Assembly (NCBI GenBank): GCA_049840815.1
Contig: JASGJI010000011.1
Span: 425,234 to 489,233, forward strand
Direction: 5' to 3'
Length of the DNA: 64,000 bases
Origin: JASGDN01 sp049840815
GTDB taxonomy: Bacteria > Chloroflexota > Chloroflexia > Thermomicrobiales > UBA6265
Part shown: in pieces, positions 9,198 through 19,872 of the stretch
Position numbering within the stretch: the first letter of the stretch is position 1
Layout of the letters: every line of letters begins with the position of its first letter
Notes under the pieces: model-generated
Told to the model about the DNA's origin: nothing
The model's database searches: none
What the model saw: only the letters and a program-made list of their open reading frames with translations
Program-made: the position numbers and the translations under genes

Positions 9198-10034
9198 ATG
9201 CATCGAATCATGGTCCCGGTCATGCTCGCCCTCGCCGCCGTCGCGAGCACGCCGGCGGCCGCGCAGAAGCCGCCGCCGCTGGGCGCGCCGGAACCGGCCC
9301 CGTCCGGCAAGCCACCGCCCCTGGGCGCGCCCGAGGCGGCCCGCCCGCCCGCCGCGCGTGCCCCCTCCCCCGGCGCCGCGCGGCCGGGAGACGGCGAGCG
9401 CGCCACCGCGAGCGGCACCGGCTTCCTGGTGGCCGATGGCCGCGTGCTCACCAACCACCATGTCATCGACGGCTGCGCCCGCGTCACCGCCCGCGCCACC
9501 GACGGTCGGCAGGACGCCGCGCGCGTGGACGCCAGCGACCCCCGGCGCGACCTCGCCCTGCTGACGGTGCCCTCCGGCCTCGGCCCTGCCCTCACCTTCC
9601 GCGACTCCCCCCCGGTGCTGCGCGGCGAATCGGTGGTCACCTACGGCTTTCCGCTCGCCGGCCTGCTGTCCTCCGGCCCGACGCTGACCACCGGCACGGT
9701 CAGCGCGCTCGCCGGCCTGCGCGACAACCCGCTGCACCTGCAGATCAGCGCCCCGGTGCAGCCCGGCAACTCGGGCGGCCCGCTGCTCGATGGCCAGGGA
9801 CACGTGATCGGCGTGGTGGTCTCCAAGCTCAACGCCGCCCGTGTCGCCCGCATGACCGGCGGCGACATCCCTCAGAACGTCAACTTCGCCATCAAGGGCA
9901 CCGAGGCGCTCGCCTTCCTCGCCGCCCAGGGCGTGCGGCCGGCGCTGGCGGCAAGCCAGGGCGCCGAGCTGCGCCCGGCCGAGATCGGCGCCACCGCCGA
10001 TCCGGGGATCGTCCTGCTGCAATGCTTCCGCTGA
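9198..10034 (+). CDS. Secreted trypsin-like serine protease
   Basis: A periplasmic or exported S1C-like protease. The N-terminal signal peptide (MHRIMVPVMLALAAVASTPAAAQ) is followed by a Pro-rich linker with a repeated PPPLGAPE motif (about residues 24-48). The catalytic triad is seen as His in LTNHHVIDG, Asp in DPRRDLALL and Ser in VQPGNSGGPLLDG. It is 278 residues and lacks the C-terminal PDZ domains of DegP/DegQ, ending shortly after the protease fold. It is intact, with no frameshift. It is followed 60 bp later by a penicillin-binding protein gene on the same strand. A quality-control role is inferred only. Confidence 0.85.
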   Translation: MHRIMVPVMLALAAVASTPAAAQKPPPLGAPEPAPSGKPPPLGAPEAARPPAARAPSPGAARPGDGERATASGTGFLVADGRVLTNHHVIDGCARVTARATDGRQDAARVDASDPRRDLALLTVPSGLGPALTFRDSPPVLRGESVVTYGFPLAGLLSSGPTLTTGTVSALAGLRDNPLHLQISAPVQPGNSGGPLLDGQGHVIGVVVSKLNAARVARMTGGDIPQNVNFAIKGTEALAFLAAQGVRPALAASQGAELRPAEIGATADPGIVLLQCFR

Positions 10035-10093
10035 CACCTCTCCGCGAAAGCCGGACCTTTCGTGGCGTGGCATGACGTGACCGGAGGCATGCC

Positions 10094-11964
10094 GTGAGCA
10101 CGGCGAAAACGTCCCGCCTGACCCGCCCTCCCGCGAAACCACGCGGCCGCCCGCCGCCGGGATCGCTGGTCCACCCCTCCCGGAAATCCCGCGACCGCCC
10201 GCCTCCGGTCCGCCCGGCCCGACGCCTGCTGTGGCGGGTCGCGCGCTGGTCGATCATCGTGACGGTGTGGGCCAGCCTGATGGCGGGACTGGCCGTCCTC
10301 TGGTTCGCCTGGGACCTGCCGCGCCCCGAGGCGGCGCTCGATGCCGCGCGGCGGCCGAGCCTGGCCCTGCAGGACCGCGCGGGCCGCGTTTTCGCGAGCT
10401 TCGGCGACATCGTCGGCGACCCCCTGCGCCTGCCCGACCTGCCCCGCTGGCTGCCCGAGGCGGCCGTCGCGGTGGAGGACCGGCGGTTCTGGTCGCATGG
10501 CGGCCTCGATGGAATCGGCATCGCCCGCGCCGTCTGGGTCAACCTGAACGCCGGCCGCCTTGTGCAGGGGGGCTCGACGATCACCCAGCAGGTGGCGAAG
10601 AACCTGTTCCTGACCAACGCGCGGACCTTCCGCCGCAAGGCGCAGGAACTGCTGCTCACGCTGTGGCTGGAGCACAGTTTCACCAAGCAGGAAATCCTCG
10701 GATCGGCTCAACCGCATCTATCTCGGCTCGGGCGTCTGGGGCGTGGACGCCGCCGCGCGGATGTATTTCGGCGTCTCGGCCCGCCATGTCAGCCTCTGGC
10801 AGGCCGCCGTCATCGCCGGCCTGCCCCGCGCGCCGTCCCGCTTCAACCCGCGCACCGACCCGGACGCCGCCGCCACCCGCGCGCGGGAGGTGCTGGCCGC
10901 CATGGTGGAGGTCGGGGTCATCCGTCCCGAGGAGGCGAAAGCCGCCGCCGCGCAGATCGTCTTCCCGGCCAAGCCGGCGACCACCGCCGGCTATTTCGCC
11001 GACTGGGTCGCCGAACAGGCGCACGCGGTGGTGCCGGCCGATGCCGACGCGGTGGTGCGCACCAGCCTCGACACGCGCCTGCAACGCGTCGTCGAGACCC
11101 GGCTCTCGGCGGTGCTGGACGGCCCCGGCGCCACGGCCGGGGTGGGACAGGGCGCCGTGGTGGTGCTGGAGGCGCAGACCGGGGTGGTGCGGGCCATGGC
11201 CGGGGGACGCGACTGGCGGACCAGCCCGCTACAACCGCGCGGTCGTCGCCCGCCGGCAACCGGGCTCGGCCTTCAAGCCGTTCGTCTGGCTCGCCGCGCT
11301 GGAGGCCGGACTGCGCCCCGATGACACGGTGCTCGATGCCCCGATCCGCGTCGGCGCCTGGTCGCCCACCAATTTCGATGGACGGTTCCGCGGCGAGGTC
11401 TCGCTGGAGACGGCGCTCGCGGAGTCACTCAACACCACTGCGGTGCGATTGATGCAGACGGCGGGCGGCCCGAAGGGAGTCGCCGCCGTGGCGCGCCGGC
11501 TCGGCATCACCGACACGCTGCCCAACAACGCGACACTGGCGCTCGGCACCGCCGAGGTCGGCCTGCTCGAGATGGCGGCGGCCTACGCGACGTTCTTCAA
11601 CGGCGGCGTGCTCGTGACGCCAACCGGCATCGCCGCCATCGCCGCCGACGGACGCGCCCTCGCGCTGCCACGCACGCCCCCCCAGCATGTGGCCGACGCG
11701 GACGTGGCCGCCATGATGGCGCGGATGCTGTCGGCGGTGGTGTCCCGTGGCACCGGACGGGCCGCCACCGTTCCGGGCCGGACGATCGCCGGCAAGACCG
11801 GCACGACGCAGGACTACCGCGACGCCTGGTTCATCGGCTGGACCGGCGGCACGATCATCGGAATCTGGCTCGGCAACGATGACAACCGGCCGATGGCCGG
11901 CGTGACCGGCGGCGGACTGCCGGCACGGCTGTTCCGCGACATCGCGACCGAGATCACGCGGTAA
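10094..11964 (+). CDS. Class A penicillin-binding protein (glycosyltransferase-transpeptidase), two frameshifts
   Basis: A bifunctional peptidoglycan synthase. A Pro/Arg-rich cytoplasmic tail and one transmembrane helix (WSIIVTVWASLMAGLAVLWF) precede the GT51 domain with AVEDRRFWSHGG and GGSTITQQVAKNLFL. The transpeptidase part has the active-site SxxK in RQPGSAFKPF, SLN in LAESLNTT and KTGTT near the end. About 622 residues, short for PBP1A. Two one-base surpluses break the frame. At about 10697, removal gives EISDRLNRIYLG. At about 11214, removal restores GGPARYNRAVVARRQPG. The frame is otherwise fully conserved, so sequence errors are more likely than decay. It ends 30 bp before repeat copy 4 and is convergent with galE. 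Confidence 0.85.
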
Positions 11965-11995
11965 CAGCTCATGCGGCGAGGCCGTCGGGGGCGGA

Positions 11996-12140
11996 CTGAA
12001 AAAGAAAGAATCTTCTTTTTCTGAAGAAAAAGAAGCAAAAAGACTTCATTCGTTTGGATTCGGGCTGTTGCAAGCGCTCAGGCTCAAACGGATAAAAGTT
12101 TTTTGGTTCTTTTTTTCAAAAAAGAACACGCTTCCTTTTT
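11996..12140 (+). repeat. Family A double-hairpin repeat, copy 4
   Basis: Both hairpins are intact (12013-12036 and about 12105-12126) with central GCTGTTGCAAGCGC. It lies between convergent genes, 30 bp after the penicillin-binding protein stop and 40 bp before the galE stop. Confidence 0.87.
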
Positions 12141-12179
12141 CTTCTGACCAGCTCAGTCTCGGAAGATCGGGACACGCCG

Positions 12180-13178
12180 TCAGCCCGGCGGCGTCCCATA
12201 CCCGTGCGGGTGCTCGAGCCGCCAGGCCAGCGCGGTGCTGACGATGTCGTCGAGCGTCGCGAAGCGGGGTTTCCAGCCGGTCTCGCGCATGATCCTGGCG
12301 GATGAGGCCACCAGTACCGGCGGATCGCCCGCGCGGCGGCCGACGATGCGGTGCGGCACGGCCCGGCCGCTCACGCGCTCGACGGCGCGGACCACCTCCA
12401 GGACCGAATTTCCGCTGCCGGTGCCGAGGTTGTAGGCGACGCTTCCCTCGTCCAGCCGCTGCAAGGCGCGCAGATGGGCGTCCGCGAGGTCGGTCACGTG
12501 CACATAGTCGCGGATGGCGGTGCCGTCCGGCGTATCGAAATCGTTGCCGAACACGTCGAGCTGATCGCGCCGGCCGAGCGCGGCGTCGATCACCAGCGGG
12601 ATCAGGTGGGTCTCGGGGCGGTGGTCCTCCCCGAGCCGGCCCGCCGGGTCGGCGCCGGCGGCGTTGAAGTAGCGCAGGCACGCGCTGCGCAACCCATGCA
12701 CCTGATCGGCCCAGGCGAGGATGCGCTCGAGCATCCACTTGCTCTCGCCATAGGGCGAGGCCGGCACGATCGGCGCCGTCTCGTCGAGCGCTTCCTTGCT
12801 GGGAAGGCCGAACAGGGCCGCCGTGGAGGACAGCACGAAGCGGCGGACGCCGTGGCGCACGCAGGCGTCGATCAGGCGCGCGCCCGACCCCACGTTCTCG
12901 ATGAAATACAGGTTCGGGTCGCGCATGCTTTCGCCAACGAGCGACAGCGCGGCGAAGTGGAACACCGCGTCCCATGTCCCGTCCGACAGGACCGAGTCGA
13001 GCAGGGCGGTGTCGGCGAGGTTGCCCTCGACGAAGCGTGCTCCTGGCAGAATGGCCTCGCGGTGGCCGGTTCTCAGGCTGTCGATGACAACGCATTCGTC
13101 GCCACGCGACAGCAGTTCGGCCACGAGATGGCTGCCGACGTAGCCCGCTCCACCGGTGACCAGATAGCGGTGCGCCAT
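12180..13178 (-). CDS. galE: UDP-glucose 4-epimerase
   Basis: A short-chain-dehydrogenase-type enzyme interconverting UDP-glucose and UDP-galactose, supplying sugar donors for surface glycans. The N-terminal NAD site is VTGGAGYVGSHL. The catalytic Tyr-Lys pair is SPYGESKWMLE, with SSTAALFG upstream. GTAIRDYVHVTDLADAHLRAL and YNLGTGSGNSVLEVV are typical of GalE. Intact at 332 residues, the normal size. Its start is followed upstream by a 79-bp gap and the ferritin-like gene on the same strand, so co-transcription is possible. Confidence 0.95.
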   Translation of the reverse strand: MAHRYLVTGGAGYVGSHLVAELLSRGDECVVIDSLRTGHREAILPGARFVEGNLADTALLDSVLSDGTWDAVFHFAALSLVGESMRDPNLYFIENVGSGARLIDACVRHGVRRFVLSSTAALFGLPSKEALDETAPIVPASPYGESKWMLERILAWADQVHGLRSACLRYFNAAGADPAGRLGEDHRPETHLIPLVIDAALGRRDQLDVFGNDFDTPDGTAIRDYVHVTDLADAHLRALQRLDEGSVAYNLGTGSGNSVLEVVRAVERVSGRAVPHRIVGRRAGDPPVLVASSARIMRETGWKPRFATLDDIVSTALAWRLEHPHGYGTPPG

Positions 13179-13257
13179 TGTTGCGATGACCCTCTGGTAT
13201 ATCCTTGGAGTGATTTATAGGTGATTTTCGATCGCAAAGCGATCTTGCAGCAGCTAC

Positions 13258-14106
13258 TTAAGCTGCTTGCGTGAAAATGATGCTGGACTCAACACGTCCA
13301 AGTAGACGCTTCCGGCGGCGCTGAACGAACCGCCAGGCAAGACGGGCCGACAGGTCGGAAAACCGCCCGCGCGGTGGCAGTCCGACCGATTTGAGGATCA
13401 TGCCCGTTGCACGCTCGATATGGCGGAAACGATAGAACGCCATGGCCTGGGCCATGTAGGCGGCGATGCAGCGTCCACGGTCGTAGGATGTCCCGCCCGG
13501 TCTCGTTGGCGCAGTGATAGGCGTAGGCCAGTTCGTCGTCCTCGCTTTCCCCGATTCGCCCGGCGGCGATGCCGAGGCGGCGCGGGAAACCGAGATCCGC
13601 TCGCGGGCGAGGTAGCGGCGCATGTGGTCGTAGAACAGCTTGAAGTGCCGGTACTCATCGGCGGCGATCAACCGGCAGATCTGCTGGAGAACCGGCTCCT
13701 CGGTCGAGTCGGCGAGGGCGGTGTAGTAGCTGGAGGTGCCGGTTTCAACCATGCAGCGCGCGATCAACTCGCCGGTGCGCGAGCCGCGAATTGACCCCCC
13801 GACATCGAGATTTAGGCGATAGCCCTCGCGAAACCGTCCGAAGGCGGCCAGGTAGTCCCATCCGGGATCGGCCAGCGTCGCCCAACGGCCCAACGCGTCG
13901 CCGTGCTGCACTTCCTCGACGCTCCAGGCATCGACGGCCCGGCGAAAATCGGGATCATCCCGGAAAACGGCATTGAGATAGACCGCGTAATCGGTGCCGT
14001 TGCGCTCCACCATCGCCGCGGCCTTGACCAGCGGAATGACGGCGGGGTCAACCTTTTCCGGATCGAACCGGTCCCACGCCACGTCCTCGATGCGCCAGTG
14101 CTTCAT
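13258..14106 (-). CDS. Ferritin-like domain protein with two compensating frameshifts
   Basis: A predicted di-iron helical-bundle protein. Metal-ligand style motifs are EEVQHGDALGRW and ADEYRHFKLFYDHM. The reading frame is open throughout but about 30 codons in the middle are out of frame. In the next frame the same DNA reads RLGIAAGRIGESEDDELAYA and then YHCANE, which fits the family far better than the Pro/Thr-rich text of the open frame. Two surplus bases near 13595 and one at 13501 (GGTCTCG) explain this. The C-terminus SYDRGRCIAAYMAQAMAFYR is family-like. Function is unknown, and oxidative or desaturase-like chemistry is only a possibility. Starts ATG at 14106. Confidence 0.65.
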   Translation of the reverse strand: MKHWRIEDVAWDRFDPEKVDPAVIPLVKAAAMVERNGTDYAVYLNAVFRDDPDFRRAVDAWSVEEVQHGDALGRWATLADPGWDYLAAFGRFREGYRLNLDVGGSIRGSRTGELIARCMVETGTSSYYTALADSTEEPVLQQICRLIAADEYRHFKLFYDHMRRYLARERISVSRAASASPPGESGKARTTNWPTPITAPTRPGGTSYDRGRCIAAYMAQAMAFYRFRHIERATGMILKSVGLPPRGRFSDLSARLAWRFVQRRRKRLLGRVESSIIFTQAA

Positions 14107-14257
14107 GATCCGCCACGTCCGTTACAGAGAGTGCGGTACCCATGGGCCTTTGCCTCGACAGGCACTGGCTCCCGGGCACGCGGCCTCTAACGCCGTTTCG
14201 TGACTGGCGATGCTATCCGACGGAGTAAAAAAGTAAAACAACTCAACGGATTCTCCC

Positions 14258-14281
14258 GCTCCCTGGTGGTCACCAGGGAGC
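14258..14281 (-). terminator. Terminator hairpin after atpC
   Basis: Perfect inverted repeat GCTCCCTGGTG-GT-CACCAGGGAGC (11-bp stem), 10 bp beyond the atpC stop. On the minus strand it is followed after about 20 nt by T-rich sequence (TTTTACTTTTTTAC). It is likely to end the atp transcript. Confidence 0.7.
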
Positions 14282-14290
14282 GAGGATCGT

Positions 14291-14698
14291 TCATGAAGCC
14301 TCGGCGGCCGCCAGCATGGCCGTGGCGTTCTGGATGTTCTCCACGGCCACCTCGACGGCGATGACGTCGGTCTTGTCGATCGCCTCATACGCCGTTTTGG
14401 CATCGGCGAGGGCGCGTTCGGCGTCCGCCTTCGAAACCTCGGCGGTGGGCTGCACCTCGTTGGCGAGCACTGTCACGCGCTTGGGCGTCACCTCGGCGAA
14501 GCCGCCGCTGACGAACAGCCGGTCGGTGACCTTGCCGCCCTCATAGAGACGGATGGTACCGCCACGAAGCAGGACGATCATGGGCGCATGGTTGACCAGC
14601 ACACCCATCTCGCCCTCGGCGGCGGGGATCACCACCATGTCGACGGGCCGGGAGAGCAGCAGTTTCTCCGGGCTTACGATTTCGAGGTCAACCGGCAT
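14291..14698 (-). CDS. atpC: F1 ATP synthase epsilon subunit
   Basis: The epsilon subunit of the central stalk, which couples proton flow to F1 and inhibits ATP hydrolysis. The sequence starts MPVDLEIVSPEKLLLSRPVD, followed by the beta-sandwich signature VVIPAAEGEMGVLVNHAPMI. It is 135 residues with an Ala-rich helical C-terminus. Last gene of the operon, starting 4 bp after the reconstructed atpD stop and followed by a strong hairpin terminator. Confidence 0.95.
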   Translation of the reverse strand: MPVDLEIVSPEKLLLSRPVDMVVIPAAEGEMGVLVNHAPMIVLLRGGTIRLYEGGKVTDRLFVSGGFAEVTPKRVTVLANEVQPTAEVSKADAERALADAKTAYEAIDKTDVIAVEVAVENIQNATAMLAAAEAS

Positions 14699-14702
14699 GG
14701 CG

Positions 14703-16135
<1,433 letters not shown>

Positions 16136-16164
16136 ACTGTACCCCTGTGTCTCGTTCGTGACCG

Positions 16165-17055
16165 TCAAACGGCTTCGGCGCCGGAGATGATCTCGATCAG
16201 TTCCTTGGTGATGTTCGCCTGGCGCGCCCGGTTGTAGTTCTGGGTCAGACGCTTGATCATGTCGCCGGCGTTTCGGGTGGCGTTGTCCATCGCGGTCATG
16301 CGCGCGCCATGCTCGCCGGCGGCGCTCTCCAGCAGCGCGCGGTAGATCTGGATGGCGAGATTCTGCGGCAGCAGCTTCGCCAGCAGCGTCTCCTCGTCCG
16401 GCTCGAACTCATAGGACGCCTTCGGGCCGGCTTCCTGCGCGGCCGCCGGGTCGACGTCCGGAACCGGGGCGGGAATCAGGCGCATCTCCGTCGGCACCTG
16501 GACGATGACCGACTGGAAGCGGTTGTAGACGACCGTGCAGACATCGAACTCGCCGTCGTTCAGCATGCCGACGACGCGCCGCGCGATGGCCTCGGCGTCG
16601 GCGAACCCGATGCTCTTGCGGCCGGCGAAGCTGACATCGTGGATGATACGGCTGCTCATCTCGCGGCGCAGATAGTCACGCCCCTTGCGGCCGACCGGCA
16701 GGATCTTGACGGTCTTGCCTTCGCTTTCCAGCCGGCGGGCGATGTTGCGCGTGAGCCGGCCGATGTTGGAGTTGAACGCACCGGCGAGACCACGATCGGC
16801 GGTGACGGGAATGAGCAGATGAACCTGCTCCTTCCCGGTGCCCGCCAGCAGCTTCGGCGCGGTCGGGCTGGACGCCACGCTGGCGGCGAGGGAGCCCAGC
16901 ATGCGTTCCATCCGCTGCGCGTATGGGCGCGCCGCCTCGGCCTGAGTCTGGGCCCGGCGCAGTTTCGACGCCGAGACCATCTTCATGGCGCTGGTGATCT
17001 TCTGCGTCGACTTGACGCTGGCGATGCGAAGGCGGAGGTCCTTCAAGCTTGGCAT
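16165..17055 (-). CDS. atpG: F1 ATP synthase gamma subunit
   Basis: The rotating central shaft of F1. It begins MPSLKDLRLRIASVKSTQKI and ends with the conserved MIKRLTQNYNRARQANITKE segment, the two coiled-coil strands of gamma. It is 296 residues and intact. The ATG at 17055 is chosen because all homologues begin at MPSL or MASL. The gene lies 22 bp after atpA and 29 bp before atpD. Confidence 0.96.
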   Translation of the reverse strand: MPSLKDLRLRIASVKSTQKITSAMKMVSASKLRRAQTQAEAARPYAQRMERMLGSLAASVASSPTAPKLLAGTGKEQVHLLIPVTADRGLAGAFNSNIGRLTRNIARRLESEGKTVKILPVGRKGRDYLRREMSSRIIHDVSFAGRKSIGFADAEAIARRVVGMLNDGEFDVCTVVYNRFQSVIVQVPTEMRLIPAPVPDVDPAAAQEAGPKASYEFEPDEETLLAKLLPQNLAIQIYRALLESAAGEHGARMTAMDNATRNAGDMIKRLTQNYNRARQANITKELIEIISGAEAV

Positions 17056-17077
17056 TGCGGCGGCGCCCTCTCCGGGA

Positions 17078-18607
<1,530 letters not shown>

Positions 18608-18608
18608 A

Positions 18609-19178
18609 TCAGGCGGCTCCCTTCATGGCGAACTGCAGGCGATGCAGCCGGGACTTGAGTGATGAGTCATACAGACGGGCGCCGACCTTGACGACGAGCC
18701 CCCCCAGCAGCGAGGGGTCGACCCTCTTGACGATATTGACGTTGCCGAACCCCGCCTCGATCAGGCGGGCGCGGAGCTGCTGCTCCTGCACGTCGGAGAG
18801 GGGATGGGCGCTTTCGACCTGCGCCACCACTACGCCGCGCTTCTCGGCAACGAGGCTGGCGAAGGCCGCGACGATCTGGCGCAGCACGCGAAGGCGGCGG
18901 TTGGCCACGACGACGCTGACGAAATCCTGCACCAGCTTGCCGAAACCCTGCTCCTGCAACACCGCGCGGCTCGCGCCGGCGGCGGCGTTGATATCGATGA
19001 GCGGGCTGTCGAGCAGGTGGCGGAAGGCCGCGCTCTCGTCGATCAGCCGCCCCAGGGATTCCATCTGGGAAACTGTTTCGTCGAGCGCGTGCTGCTCGTC
19101 CGCGAGACTGTAAAGGGCGATCGCGTAGCGGTCCGCGAGGCCGCCGCCGGAGGTCGTGGGTGTGCCGCCAGACGCCAA
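18609..19178 (-). CDS. atpH: F1 ATP synthase delta subunit
   Basis: The delta subunit links F1 to the peripheral stalk. It is 189 residues with the OSCP fold signature: ADRYAIALYSLADEQHALDE at the start, VVVANRRLRVLRQIVAAF in the middle, and DPSLLGGLVVKVGARLYDSS near the C-terminus. First gene of the F1 operon atpHAGDC. F0 genes are not in the window, as is usual in alphaproteobacteria where F0 is a separate operon. Confidence 0.95.
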   Translation of the reverse strand: MASGGTPTTSGGGLADRYAIALYSLADEQHALDETVSQMESLGRLIDESAAFRHLLDSPLIDINAAAGASRAVLQEQGFGKLVQDFVSVVVANRRLRVLRQIVAAFASLVAEKRGVVVAQVESAHPLSDVQEQQLRARLIEAGFGNVNIVKRVDPSLLGGLVVKVGARLYDSSLKSRLHRLQFAMKGAA

Positions 19179-19492
19179 AGCACCGGTTCCGTATGCTGAA
19201 GGCCGCTTACGTGCGGCCGGGATTGGTCACCGTACGCGTTCCCGCGTTCGGTGCGCTCGGCGTCTAGCATGGTGGATGGGGGGGCGCAATCCGCCGTACC
19301 AGGCAGATTGGCCCGCGTGCCCCCCCCGGGAAGGGCGCGAACCGGAGGAAACGACGGCCGGCAGGAAGATGGGGGCGGCTTCCCCCGGCGTGGGGCGTCC
19401 TCGCCCGCCTCACCCGAACGCCAGGACACCATCGACCTGACCGGAACGGGCTGACCTTCGCAAGCTGATCGCGCCCATGGAAACTCCGGGTG
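19179..19492. other. Intergenic region upstream of atpH
   Basis: About 310 bp before the atp operon. It should hold the atp promoter, but no confident promoter elements were identified. No coding signal was seen. Confidence 0.4.
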
Positions 19493-19670
19493 CCAGGAAA
19501 ATCCCTGGCCGCCCGGCAAGGAGAAAGCGTCTTCTTTTTCTGAAGAAAAAGAAGCAAAAAGACTTCATTCGTTTGGAGCCGAGGCGTTGCAAGCGCCTGT
19601 GCTTAAACGAATGAAAGTTTTTTGGTTCTTTTTTTCAAAAAAGAACATTCTTCTTTTTCCAATGAATCCA
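19493..19670 (+). repeat. Family A double-hairpin repeat, copy 5
   Basis: Full copy with GGAAAATCCCTGG at the left end and ATGAATCC at the right, both hairpins intact (about 19531-19554 and 19627-19648), central GCGTTGCAAGCGC. It lies between atpH and priA. Confidence 0.87.
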
Positions 19671-19763
19671 GCCCGCGCCGCATGGAGTGACAATCAGGCG
19701 GGAGGGGTATCGTGGATCCCCCGCGCGACCGTCGTGACCCATCCAAGGCACGCCGATGGTGCC

Positions 19764-19872
19764 CTAGAGCAACATCGGCCTGTCCGGAACGGGCAGGCCG
19801 ATAAAGTTGCTCGTAAAAACAAAAATCTAGAGTGTGCTGACCGTTTACGGTCAGCCTGAAAGCGCTCTAGAG
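19764..19872 (+). repeat. Family B palindromic repeat, copy B1
   Basis: Starts CTAGAGCAACATCGGCCTGT and ends GCGCTCTAGAG, with internal hairpins CGGCCTGTCCGGAACGGGCAGGCCG and CTGACCGTTTACGGTCAG. The same element occurs inverted at 60408-60516, with partial copies at 44309 and 53727. The stop codon of priA (TAG at 19867-19869) lies inside its terminal CTCTAGAG. Confidence 0.85.
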
